DNA from: Apostichopus japonicus | Taxonomy: Eukaryota; Echinodermata; Holothuroidea; Aspidochirotida; Stichopodidae | Assembly (NCBI RefSeq): GCF_037975245.1 | Contig: NC_092567.1 | Location: 10,050,714-10,114,713 of the forward strand | DNA: 64,000 bases | Direction: 5' to 3' | In this document: positions 11,062-23,055 of the stretch, piece by piece | Layout: each line of letters opens with the position of its first letter | Position numbering within the stretch: the stretch's first letter is position 1 | Program-made: the position numbers and the translations under genes | Notes under the pieces: generated by a model | What the model was told of the DNA's origin: nothing | The model's database searches: none | What the model saw: the letters and a program-made list of their open reading frames with translations, nothing else

Positions 11062-12339
11062 GTAGGTTGATGGATATTGTAGTATACCTATTTAGAGTTT
11101 TGATTTCATTGGGACCTCATATGTAAATAGATGGCTGTCATAAATGTCTATCATATATTAACAAAAAAAGTATGGAGACAATTATTTCAGTGCGCGTACA
11201 GTCACATGATCAGAAGGATCGGTGTAGTTGGGACTTCTATATCATCATTCGGCATTTGCAAATACTGTTAAATATTTAGGACGAGGTACCAATATATTTT
11301 CTATAAAAAGATGCGTAAGAAACCCAAAGGTGTTCGACTTTAAAACTTCTTCGTTTCATATACTTCTTTCATGATAGGAAAGGTTTGCTAAGTCTGCGCA
11401 TGCGTAACACGGACGATTGTAATTGTATTTTATGTAGCAATATGTGATAAATTGGTCAAAGTCTGCTGATATCAGACATAAACGTAAGAGAAACGATAAA
11501 AGTAATTGATAGAAAATGGTCATCAATTTACCAAAGTAGTAACGTGGGAATTAATAACAGAAAATAAAGACCAAAAAAAGGATAAGATCACTCGGTGATC
11601 TTCGAAACATTTGATCTTTTGGAACTTTCTCGTGAACCATCACTGTATAACTTGAATTTATGGACACTCATTTCAAGCGATCAAGTGTAAAGCTGTGCAT
11701 TTTTGTATATATGCATTGTTAAAGGATCCAAGCTGCCACTCCAGCTCTTGCGTTCCGATAATCCTGTGAGAATTTTGTTTTTCATTGTAAGTTATCTTTA
11801 AGCCTCTTTACTTTACCTTTATTTTTTTCCTTCCTTTTTCTTTTTTTGTAAATTTCCATTCATGCCCGGTGAAGAAGAACTTAACTATCCCGCCTTAAGT
11901 GAACCTGATAGTAATTACCATACTAATGAGGTTAACCCTACTCATGAGAATATTGATCCCGATGCCAACTTTGATGATTCTTTATCGCCCAAAACACGTG
12001 TAGCTATTATGACGTCAATGAAATTAACTCAAAGTCCGGCAACAATTTCTTTTCGCTACTCCACATTAATTCAAGAAGCTTAGGAAAAAAAAATTGACAA
12101 TTTGTTTACCTTAGTTAAATCACTCCATAACAATTTCACTTGTATCGGTGTGTCTGAAACGTGGATAAAAGAAGATACCCCCGTTCATCTCCTTCAACTC
12201 CCTGGTGTTTCATTTGTTATCAAGGTCACGTTCAAATATGAGAGGTGGGGGTTTGGGCTTTTAGGTTAATGATTCATGCGTTTATAAAGTCAGGAATGAC
12301 TTAACTGTATTTAAAGAGGGTTGTTGCGAGTCACTTTTT

Positions 12340-12726
12340 ATGGAAGTTGAAAACCCGTGTGATACTAGTAGAACCTTGATAGGAATTATATATCGTCCTC
12401 CCCATGACAGTAATTTTATTGATATTTTTATGGATAATTTTGAAAATATTACTATTGATATATGCAATGAGGGTAAACCATGCTACATTCTTGGGGACTT
12501 TAATTTAAACTTACTTGAGTCACGTAATTATAATGTTGCGCAGTTTGTTAATACTGCTGCAGCTGCATTCTTCAGATCTTTAATTAACTGTCCGACGAGA
12601 TCTTCAAAAAATTCAAACTCTTCATTGCTTGACAACATATTTACCAATGTTACTGATAAGATTTCTGTTAGTGGTGTTTCATTGCATGATATTTCCGATC
12701 ATTTTCCTGTGTTTTGCTTAACGTAA
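12340..12726 (+). pseudogene. LINE endonuclease domain fragment
   Basis: Open segment of the endonuclease/exonuclease/phosphatase fold of a non-LTR retrotransposon. GDFN and SDH are the conserved catalytic signatures. It begins and ends at disruptions. Upstream and downstream parts of the same protein lie in other frames, so it is a fossil rather than a gene. Confidence 0.8.
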
Positions 12727-13121
12727 CACAAAATTACTCAACAAAATGATAGAACCAACATGTCCCCGATTAATTTCGATAAGTTTGTACACAATCTTTC
12801 TATGGAACCTTGGGGTGGTTTCTTGATAGTAACGATCCTGATACTGCATATCGTACTTTTATTTCTATTTATTCTAAGCATCATAACAATAGTTTTCCTT
12901 TAGTAAAAGTTAATAAACGCACTCCAAGGAAAGACTGGTGTACTTCTGGCATTGTAAATTCATGTCATACTAAATACAAACTTTATTAAAAAAGTATATC
13001 AAAAAGCCTAGTCAAGAAAATCGTGAGACTTACATTAGATTTAGGAATAAGTTAACCAGTGTTATTATTTCGATACATTTAGATCATCTAATCACAAATC
13101 TCCACTTCTTCTGTCACTTCG

Positions 13122-13460
13122 TTGAAATTGGATGAAAATTGTGTTTCTAATCCCTGTGATATTTCTAATGCATTTAACGATTACTTTACTAATATTGGTC
13201 CAAATTTAGCCCGTGATATTCCGGTTGGTATAGAGAACCCCCTAGACTATATGTGCCAAGCTAATCCCATGTATTCTTTCTTTTTAATGCCTACAGACAA
13301 AGTGGAGGTTTTAGATTGTATTTCAAATTTAAAAAAAAAATCAAGCTGCGGTTATGACAACATTAGTCCTAAACTTGTTAAATTATCTGGTTCTGCTATT
13401 TGTAAACCTCTCGTGCATATCATTAATTGTTCTTTTTTCCAAGATATTACTCGGCTGTAA
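13122..13460 (+). pseudogene. LINE endonuclease-RT linker fragment
   Basis: Contains FNDYFTNIGPNLA and KKKSSCGYDNISPKLVK, typical of the region between endonuclease and reverse transcriptase, where (G)xDxIxxKxLK introduces the RT. It stops before the catalytic RT blocks. Confidence 0.7.
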
Positions 13461-13470
13461 TAAACCCATG

Positions 13471-16400
13471 ACACATCTCCTACTTTCATGAAACCCTTCA
13501 ATTTCCCTCCGGTTCATCTCTAATAGATTCAGGTGCTACCTAAGTCAGTCCGAGAAAGTTGAATTTATAACGTCACAATCTTGAATTTAGAGATACTTAT
13601 ATAGACACACCATATAGTGTAAATATGGTTCGAAATGAATCACCCGACGTAATGTTTACTTGTTCCGGAGGAGGGGTCCTGGCCTAAGCCCCCAACATGA
13701 GAGTCGGTATCAATTAGGCCTACACCTGAACGGTCGCGCCTTTTTAGAACAAAATCCATAATTCGTAACTGTTTCTGCTATAAAGTTTCATTTCCAATCT
13801 ATATCAGTTGGAATTTTGGCTTGATTTATCATTTTCATTAAACACTGTCATGTGTTTAAGGATGCTTATATAAACCTAGCGTAATGCATAAATATACATC
13901 GGACGCAGGGCCACGGGCGTTGGCTTCATTACCATGGCAGCACCCACCCCCTTTTTCAATTTATACAATCAGTTTTTCGCCGCTATTCCCATGGTTAAGG
14001 CCCCGGCCCCCTACCTAATTTCGAAGCATACAGCTTTTACAACCTTCAGTTGATGCTATCAAATTATTCAATCCATTCATAAGATTTAAAGGGTAAGAAG
14101 ACTCGCCCAAACCGCTCTCTAAAAAAGGTAACTTCTCATTGCCTGCTAGTGAAGATTTGTTTTGGTCGCTACACAAGTTTGCAGACAGTAATGAAACGTG
14201 ACACCTTGTTGTCATTAGCTGGACCTGTGATGTCCATCAAAGTTATGTAGGCCTACTCTGTGTCGTGTGTATTGACAGTAACCGTGTGTATTGACTGTAC
14301 ACTAGTGCCAAATTACGAACTAGCAAGCTATGTGTGTAATTACGCTGTACCAAGTATGAATTCGCTCGGTGTATAAATAGAACGTCAGGATAGGTACGGT
14401 AGAAATTATCTGACGTGCAATTGCAGAAACATTCTACAATTTTGTTCAATAAAACTGTGATTTACGATATAACACGCCCAGGTGGCTGCTAGTTGCAATA
14501 TAGTATTTTAGTTCTGTTATGCGTTCTGCAACTAGCACCCGCTGTATACACTGTTGTATTAACGGAGATCGATGGTGGTATCTAACAGTGCTGTTACACC
14601 TCGTTCGATTTAGGTCAGAATACCGGCCACAGACGTTTCTTTGTGCACAAGCATTAAAAACCTTTAAAGCTTCTTGAAGCTTTAAATACAATTCATAGTC
14701 AACATCAATTATTGAAGGGTCTTCTGTAATTAACATTTACACGATTTCCTTTTTGGTGAATATTGTCTATATAAAGCACCGAACATTTCAAATATTAAAA
14801 AAAAATAGGTATTGGAACGTAACAAATCGTTCTTACCTCATGAAATTAGACACCTTTTTCCATTCATTAATATTTATCAGTATAACATCAATACTTATGT
14901 AATTACTAAATTACTTTTGTTACTTTTGTTGTTGCTCTTGATATTAGAGTAATATTTTAACTGTATCACTAGGAGCGTCAATATGGGGATGGGATAGCAT
15001 CACTGATAGTTGTCGGGGAAATCTTACATTTTAAAGATGTGGGGGCTTGTCATCCGTTTACGACATTCTAAATCAGAAACAAAACTTTATCATTATCATC
15101 GTCGTAGTCATCATTAATATTAAATACCATTGGTTAAAAAACCTACCACAGATTAAAAGGACCGGATAGTGAATAAGCCAACTTATAAAAATGTTTTGTT
15201 CTCTTTTTACGACAAATTCGGCCCATTAAGCATTGCACTATACCAGACATATTAAATAGTGACAATAATAGCGGGTGTACGGTATGGTAATATATGAAAT
15301 TCAAGTATAATAAAATTTAAAATTCCTGTAAGTTTTTAAGAATTATTTATCAGTGTCATGTTATTAAGTTTTCACTATAAAAAAATCAAAGTAACATAAA
15401 AATGATCAGCAATTTAATGCGTCATGTGTTTTTTCATTATACAGGTGAGAAAAGTTTTGGGGAAAAATTGAGGTAAGTGCATATTTAGACCCTTAATGGT
15501 ATCATGTGTCGTTTACTAATACTTACATTTAAAATATTAATTTTACATATTGTTATTTGGTCACACAAGAAGTAAGAACGTGACTTGAGGGTTGGGATTA
15601 TAAAATATTCGATCGCGGAACATTTATGGCGCTACCTCTATAGTCAGATCTATGTTCAAATACAAAGTTGAAAATAACAACATGTATGACACTATTGAGG
15701 ATTTTTCTGACGCCATTAGTAACCATAGATTACCCTGCGTGTTACGAAGAATATTCCGTGGTATATTGTGTCACTCGAAACACTATTGTCGATTGTATTT
15801 TTGGGGGTGTAGTTCGGTGGGTTTTGCCGCGAATATTTGTTTTTGTTGTGTATTTGTTTCTGGTGAGGAGAATAACGAGGGCAAGAGGGAAGGGGACTGA
15901 AAGGGATGTGAGTGTCTTAGTTGCTTTTGTCTTTATTCTGTGACGACAACAAAAAATATGTGCAAATCATATTTGATTTCAGAACATCTGGGAAAAACAA
16001 GTGTACAATTAATTTGTTTTAAATGAAGTCTCTCGTTTAAGCGATTTTATAATATCATATCTGAAATGTAACTTGTGTTTTTTTTTTAAATGTTTGATTC
16101 GTTTGAAATGATATTATTGTTATTTCTATGCAGACATTACAGAAAGGCAGATGGCGAGACTAGTTTCTGAAGAAAGTGAATAAACCAAGTGAGATGTAAT
16201 AGCAAAATCATAATTACGTTCGTAAAACTTCCGGGTACCAACACTGGATGTAAAATTATCTCCGACGATGTAATCAAGAGTATGTACAAAATTGCAACTG
16301 TAGCGATCGTTAAACTCTATCGTAAACCTCTTGCTACTTGGGTACATTGCTGATGGAAAGAATGAACCAGAAATATTGCTTAGCAACATCACAAAGGAAA

Positions 16401-17430
16401 TAGTAGTTTTCATAATAATCATGGAAATCAATTCTGTCTAAACAAGTTCAATTCTACAATATATGTCTGGATTCAGTAGATTAAACGACCTAATCTACCC
16501 TCTCAGCAATGGATCCGGATACCCTTCACAAGAGACATAGAAACGTTCATGGTCTAGAGATTAATTCTCTCGTTTACACTGACTACACAACTTTCTTTCT
16601 TTTTTATTTTTCTCTAATTTATTTTCACTTTTGTTATTTTCATATGGTCGCTAGCTCGATTATATTTCCTTTGTTAGTCTAGTGTCCTGTTTATACTGTT
16701 CTACATTTTATTGTAAGCATATAGACGAAATAAATGAAATGATTAGACTATCACTTGGTATAAACCATACTTTGAAGTGATGGGCTAAGTCAACAAAATT
16801 TCTTATTATCTTGTCTTTAAGATTAAAACTACTAAATTGTAAAGTATACAGATACATATATATACTGATACATCCAGATTAGTTAAGTAAAGATTCTTGG
16901 GTTGATAATTTGTATGTGGTATGAAAGAGCTTTTACATGTTTACTTATAAGTGAACATTTTTTCTGAAGATTACAGGTAGCAACTCTCATAGTTCCAGTG
17001 CTTCATTCCTCGTACTTTCCCGCCACATGATAATTGTGAAAACATGTATAACCGATTTTCCTGTAATGATAATGCGGTTTTGATTTTCTATGTATCATGT
17101 GTAATTGGTAAGTTTATCATCACCTTACATTTTATTCTTATGTAAAGGCCTACGGACAACTAGGCAAGTTTCTCCATATTCAGTACGTGTGTTGCGTGTT
17201 TTAATCTCAATAAATATATATTAACATTTTTCGTAAAGCTCTTTTTGTATCCAAGATATACACAATTAAAGGAAAATGTTGTGCATATTTTTTCGTAGAT
17301 CTTCAAACAGTCCATTTATTCATTTTTGATTTCTTGTTGCTTTTCATTTTTATTTTTGAAAGATAAATTGTACATTTTATTCACGCCGATCTTTTCATTT
17401 CATGGCCTTTACTGAAATCATTATGACATA
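13471..17430. other. Stretch without a supported gene
   Basis: Several open frames exist on both strands. One minus-strand frame (16126-16431) starts with a signal-peptide-like segment and is discussed separately. A 28-nt segment at 15446-15473 has a tatacag acceptor and a gtaagt donor, but its host gene is unclear. No repeats of note were seen here. Confidence 0.35.
16126..16431 (-). CDS. Possible small secreted protein, unrecognised
   Basis: The 101-codon frame begins with several methionines, then a hydrophobic stretch TTISFVMLLSNISGSFF that looks like a signal peptide. A mixed polar part with RFTIEFNDRYSCNF and YIVGDNFTSSVG follows. A minus-strand AATAAA lies about 190 bp beyond the stop (near 15935). 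I recognise no family and see no splice partner. A chance frame in AT-rich DNA is equally possible. Confidence 0.22.
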   Translation of the reverse strand: MISMIIMKTTISFVMLLSNISGSFFPSAMYPSSKRFTIEFNDRYSCNFVHTLDYIVGDNFTSSVGTRKFYERNYDFAITSHLVYSLSSETSLAICLSVMSA

Positions 17431-17432
17431 CA

Positions 17433-17590
17433 TAGTCGTAACAGGTAGATATCGATACCATGTAAATAATTCCACGGTTTGATTTTGAGGCGAGGTGACC
17501 TAAACGCCATAATACAGAAGTATGAACTCAATCGATATGCTACGTCATGTTTAGTTTTTTTTTCAATTGTACTTTTATGATTTGCGTTTG
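17433..17590 (+). repeat. Direct repeat, copy 1 (about 150 bp)
   Basis: Begins tagtcgtaacaggtagatat and recurs 398 bp downstream at 17831. Identity is nearly complete over the first 90 bases and decays afterwards, which points to a fairly recent local duplication. Confidence 0.85.
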
Positions 17591-17830
17591 TATTTTTATT
17601 ACGTTTTGAGGAATATCCCTAAATTATGTATGTTGTACTTTAATCAAATTAATCAACGTTACCATCGATAGTAATTTGTTTATCGTGTACAATGAATAGG
17701 TGTAAAGCATTTTACAACATTGCTTAATAATATCGATATAGTCCGCATTTTGAAGATGCAATCATTCGTAATCAATTGCTAAATATTGACAAGATTGACT
17801 TAGCAATTCTGCATTATTTGCCTAGATCAA

Positions 17831-17988
17831 TAGTCGTAACAGGTAGATATCGATACCATGTAAATAATTCCACGGTTTGATTTTGAGGCGAGGTGACCTA
17901 AATGCCATCATACAAAAGTATTAACTCAATCGTTATGCTATATCATGTTTAGCTTTCTTTTTTCTACTTGTAATTGTATGGTTTGTCG
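17831..17988 (+). repeat. Direct repeat, copy 2 (about 150 bp)
   Basis: Second copy of the 17433 repeat. A 62-codon frame (17945-18133) starts at its right edge and ends GRKVYYGEHNVLTNNQ. It could be a terminal exon, but no good acceptor is visible. Confidence 0.85.
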
Positions 17989-18133
17989 AATGCAATTTCA
18001 CGAAAGAGAACTAGAAAAGTCAAACAATAGGAAAGTAAAGCTGATAGGAATACCAACCAATGACTTTAATTCAATTCAGGGAGGAAGGAAGGTTTACTAT
18101 GGTGAACATAATGTGCTAACAAACAACCAATAA

Positions 18134-19476
18134 TTATGTAAATTTAGCGACGATGTAAAATAACATAACGAAATATTTGAATTTTCCCATGAAAATGTGA
18201 TATTATCTACCACCTTCATAGCAAAGATATAAAACGTGAATCATCGGTCTGTACTTGATGGTTTATATAAACTGCGTTAAACAATTACGACAAGAAGAAT
18301 TTGCTGCACTAAGCTGTCAAATATATCAATTTATTTGGTATTATGACCGCCGAACTTAAAATGTATCTATAACACGTACACATATGTAAAAAACACTGGC
18401 CTGAGTAAACAGGTAATTCACTGCAATAACCGCTCTGTTATCTGATATTCAAACTACTTTTACTATACTTACAAACGAATGCTCTTTTGTTTACTTACAA
18501 GGACTTATTATTTTTAGTTTAAAGTGAATATGTCTAATGGTCATAAAATATCAGCTGATGTAAATGTTGCTGGAATTCTATGACGTCATATCGTGTATGA
18601 TATTTTCTTTGTCGACAATCTTTAACTCGTATATTTTATCGATGAAATAAAGTTAATACAAATATTGATCAAAAAATCAATACATTTAATCAAACTTTAA
18701 TTCAAACCGATTATTCCATAATCTGGTGTATCTAATGAGATCAATGCTTATATTATATACTTTAGGAAATAATATTGAATAAGCAAAATGGTTCGTAAAT
18801 CAAAAGTCACCAGTAATTTGCTTTCCTGGTATTGATAATATACATTCATTTAATATATACTGTAGCCTAGTTGTTAATTTAATATTGATTTCATTATCAT
18901 TTGTATCCAACGTTTTTAATATTGTCTGATTTTTCATACTTATTCTCTTTCAAATATAAGGTACAAACAACAAAAAGCGTTTTTTCCTTCCTTTCCCATA
19001 AAATTCTTTATGGTGTAATATTGAATAAATAAAATGGTAAACTAATCAAAACAAAAATGACCTATTATTGTAGTTTCTGCTTTCTTGTTATCAACAGTCT
19101 GCACTCGCTTAAGATATATAAATAGTGTAATTGTAAGGTGTTGTCTACTTCTGTGCCGACCGGCCGTATGTGTTGTTTGTAGGATCTGCTGGGTGAATGT
19201 TCCGGTCGTCCTGATGTTTGTTATAGTTTTGTTCTCTGAAGGGATCGTTTTCAATCCGTAGTGCGGGTTTGGCAGTGATTTAACTTCCATTCACCATATC
19301 ACGTAAATAATAAAAAAAAACACAACTGTTGTACACAATATCATTGCTTTTTTGGTAATGATGATGAATGACGTGATTGAAATAATTAGGGGTAAAAATA
19401 AAGTTGCAATTAACATCTCAAGATAGGGAATTAGAAGCATTGTCCGAAATGGGAACAGCGAACGTTTTTTTTTAAT

Positions 19477-19480
<4 letters not shown>
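18134..19480. other. Non-coding AT-rich stretch
   Basis: Nothing recognised beyond a TGACGTCA palindrome at 18581-18588. Confidence 0.4.

Positions 19481-19528
<48 letters not shown>
19481..19528. repeat. (TA)n microsatellite, 24 units
   Basis: Uninterrupted TA dinucleotides. Confidence 0.98.
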
Positions 19529-19529
<1 letters not shown>

Positions 19530-19531
<2 letters not shown>

Positions 19532-22300
19532 TATATTTCTTCAATTGGTTTGAATACAAATTACATTTTTTTGTACTCAAAAAATGACCTTATCACCGTA
19601 TTAAGTAGTTTTCTCTTATTGTATCTCATTCAATGCACTTTAATCAATATATTATATATGCTTTATACTCTCGAGGCAAGAAGAAGCTTCAATACACTTG
19701 GATCACGATGGGGTTGCGAGGCGAAAAGTAATAATTTTAGCACATTAATTTGAATAGTTTGGCATGACTGATTTATTCTATTTAAGTATGTTTGGATGGT
19801 TGTAGATGTGAAGCAAGCTGTTTGCCATACACTGGAATACTGGAGCAATTTCGCAGACGTGCAGTGTTAACGAGGTATAGTCCATCTGCACTTTATATAT
19901 GACACGTTGATATGGCAAGCCTCTCATCTCGGAGCAGCTGTTTGTAATCTTGTAGTCTATGTTGCTACCCTGTCAGAATATCAGTAGCATTACTTCCGAT
20001 GGCCTACTGCTACCATTGTGTATTTAATATTACTTTTCTGTAATAAGTAAATATTTCTTTGTTAACGAACATTGGGATGAAACATTCGCATTTTTGAATA
20101 ATTTTAATTCGTGTATTTCTGCAAAGTTTCGTACGAGTAAAAGGTACTGAACAGTTTAACCCTTAGTGAAAGACATTGCTGTTGTCTATTAATAAATTTA
20201 AGTCTTTTAACTTAAATAAGTCACAACCTTTTCGACTTACTTTTAATCTATATTATACAGACACGATTTTTCCTATCTGCGTTAACTTATCGTTTTCGAT
20301 TTAAAAATAAGAAAGGTGAGAGATTAAGCTCCACTACAACGTTTGGATATAGATGATGAATGCTAATATTCATGATTTATTGAATATTCAGAAGTCAGGT
20401 TTGACGAAGAATTAATATTGAATTTCGTTGTCTGTTCTACACAAAGTACGTAACAGAACAATCTCACGTAGAAAACTGACAAGGACTTTATGAGTGAGTG
20501 GGTATGAAGAGTATGTTTGTGACAGCAAGGTAACTGCTTACGGAATGAACGGAAAATGTTTTACGAGAAAATTTACTAAACGAAGTTGAAAAATGTTATC
20601 GTGCCCAAGCCCCCCCCCCCCCCCCGCATCCCTGAGCCACTTCCATCCTTGATCATTGTTACATTAACGTCCCAACTTGCATGCTCAATAAACCAATTCC
20701 ATAAGCAGGATGTTGTTGAGTCACTTTATAAAGCCCTTTAAGTTTCCAGATTTCTCGATACCAAACCAAATATCATCCTCTGTTTCAGTGGTAAAACGTC
20801 ATTGATCTTTATCATGGAATTGAACTTGTGACTATAATTTTCATTCGAGATACCATAAATTATACCTATTTATGATGCTTTAATGTATGATACTCGCTAA
20901 TTATTTTTCATCGGGAATAGTTTTATTTTAACAAACTGGAGAATTGTCAGAAAGGATGTATCGAACTGAACTTGAGATAACCAACGGTTGGCTACATCTT
21001 TATTATTTCCCGAAATGATTCAAGACAATATAACTGTAAGGATGTGGTGGACAATGCAAAAAAGCAAGATTTTATATTTTTACCACATTCTTTTCGGTGG
21101 CGTCATCTATTTAAACCTGCAACTACAAACGGACATCGAGATCAAGTCAAAAACAACATCAAGAGGACAGTGGCTATGAATAGTCACTGGACTTTATGTC
21201 TGCCTGTAAAGAAAAGAATATAAACAATAATAAAATAACTATACAATATCTACAATTCCTAGGAACAATATTATCATCTCCTAACACCAATTTCAATAGC
21301 AATCATGCAATGGACTTCATTATGTCATAATAATTCAATGAGCAGTGATAATAATCCAATGCAGAATATTTAAAGTACAAGAAGTTGAGACCATTACGTC
21401 ATCAGCATGTCTACATATAACAACAACTTAATCCTAAACAAAATAACATTGACTATCTGCTACTTTAACTACCAAACATATACTGCTTAAAGGTGTGATG
21501 TACTATATTGCTTTAAATTGTTACCTCTAAAAGCGTAATACACGACTGATAAAATGCATGGTGCAAGTACTGCAGATAAATGAAGTTGGTTCAAAGAGAA
21601 TGTTAATATTTTCAACTATAAACATACTATCCCTTTAAGACTAAATCAGCAATCATAAAGGTAACATGTGTCTATTAATAGCATATGTAACAAGACTGCT
21701 GATAAAATACATCCCTTGTTAAGAAGCAAGAATATAATAACTCAAAGAAGACATGCGTGTGATTGCAACACAGTGAAGTATAGCAACAGTAGGCCTACAC
21801 TTCAATTATATGAATAGTTCACAGTCTACTACTAATAGAATCCCTGAATAGATACACTGGAATGAGGCTCACTAACGATACGAGGGAGCCGCCATTTTAA
21901 ACTAAATAAGAGGGCGGTCTCCCATAATGGTATTTCCTTCACGTGGATACATGTTCCACTGCGAATCTACCATTCAAAATTATCTGTAAAGTATTATACC
22001 CCCTTAAGTTATGGTATTCACTGTACCTAAGGAAACCATATAAATTACTATGAAGATTAAATACCAAGAAAATAAAGTTAAATGTGAGCACTGTAACCAG
22101 TAGTACCTGTGCTGCATGTTACGCTAGCCTAAGGCAACTCCCACACAACCCAAGAATGGTAGAATATATAGTAGAACCTGAAATTACCCCACGGGCCTGG
22201 AAACAGTCCGCAATTACCATGATATTATGCAGTTACGGAGTTAATATATATGCTGTATTTGCAAAAAACATACATGGTTTACTTCAAAAATAAATTTGAG
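19530..22300. other. Non-coding stretch, nothing recognised
   Basis: No gene is supported. It contains a run of about 18 C at 20609-20626. The frame at 20988-21179 and an overlapping alternative frame show no family signature. Confidence 0.4.
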
Positions 22301-22445
22301 ACATATTTATATATATGTATACATATATATATTCCCTGAAAATTATATATATTCCCTTAAAGTATATATTTATATATTCTCCAGGCGTACAGAAAGTATT
22401 TTCTTAATAACAAATAAGTATTCTCTTACACTAAAGAGTCTGTCA

Positions 22446-23055
22446 AAAATATATATTCTCTAACACAAATTTTTTTTTTTTCTCTGTCAAGAATATATTT
22501 ATTCTCTAAGAGAAAAATAATATTTTTTAAAGAAATTTAATATCCTATTCAAATAGTATGTCAATTCTGTGCACGATTTTTTTTTCTCTAACAAAATATA
22601 TAAATTCTGTGACAGAAAAGATGTATATTCTATAGAAAAAAAATATTGTCTGTGCAAAAATAAATGTGTAATCTTTGTAAGAAAAAATATACGTTCTCTA
22701 ACAACAAAGTTCTATTCTGTGCAAACAATATATTCTGTAAGAAAAATATATAGGCTATGTTAAACAAAGTACGGTGCTCTGTAAGTGCCAACTGAGATGT
22801 TTTGTTGTTCAGTAACTTCAGTGACCAGCTTACTCAGTATATTGGTCACTTGCACAGCTCAAATTTCCCTGCGATCTATCGCGAGGGCCTATTCAAATTT
22901 CTAAGGCAGGTAAACTGTTACGGCAGTGGTGCAGGGCGCATTTTCACTGAAAGGTATATTTGTTTTAGAGAATATATATATATTTTTCTCTTAGAGAATA
23001 AAAATATTCTTGGCATAGAAAAATATAATTCTTGTGTTAGTATATATTTTTACAA
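22446..23055. repeat. AT-rich imperfect inverted repeat (foldback) with short internal repeats
   Basis: The left arm (22446-22540) contains ctaacacaa, gtcaagaatatattta and ttctctaagagaaaaata. The reverse complement of 22960-23055 carries the same three blocks in the same order. Between the arms are many tattctctaa/ttctgt motifs and a copy of a dispersed repeat (22845-22946). This looks like a foldback element that has captured other sequence. Confidence 0.6.
22845..22946 (+). repeat. Dispersed repeat, copy A
   Basis: About 100 bp starting gtcacttgcacagctcaaat and ending gggcgcattttca. It recurs with moderate divergence at 49911-50014. No coding content is evident. Confidence 0.8.

Larger units (their letters stand above)
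11577..13470 (+). mobile_element. Degraded CR1-like non-LTR retrotransposon (endonuclease and start of RT)
   Basis: The central frame (12340-12726) has the hallmarks of an apurinic-type endonuclease domain: IGIIYRPPHD, the GDFNLNLL metal/catalytic motif, LLDNIFTN and the terminal SDHFPVF. Upstream, VSETWIKED near 12150 belongs to the same domain but in another frame; the A-run at 12084-12092 is a likely frameshift. The frame at 13122-13460 (ISNAFNDYFTNIG, DNISPKLVK) is the linker leading into the reverse transcriptase. The RT itself is missing, so the element is truncated after about 13460 and not functional. CR1 or a related Jockey-group clade fits best. Confidence 0.8.

Noticed and set aside
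14446-14736. Minus-strand 96-codon frame beginning MLITEDPSIIDVDYEL
   Set aside because: It looks protein-like at the start, but there is no family resemblance, splice partner or promoter evidence.
15652-15943. Overlapping plus-strand frames, one with a hydrophobic stretch (LPRIFVFVVYLFLV)
   Set aside because: Two frames compete over the same bases, no acceptor fits either, and there is no recognisable domain.
22569-22763. Plus-strand 64-codon frame with repeated KI/VRKN motifs
   Set aside because: It arises from the tattctctaa/gaaaaa repeats of the AT-rich foldback.
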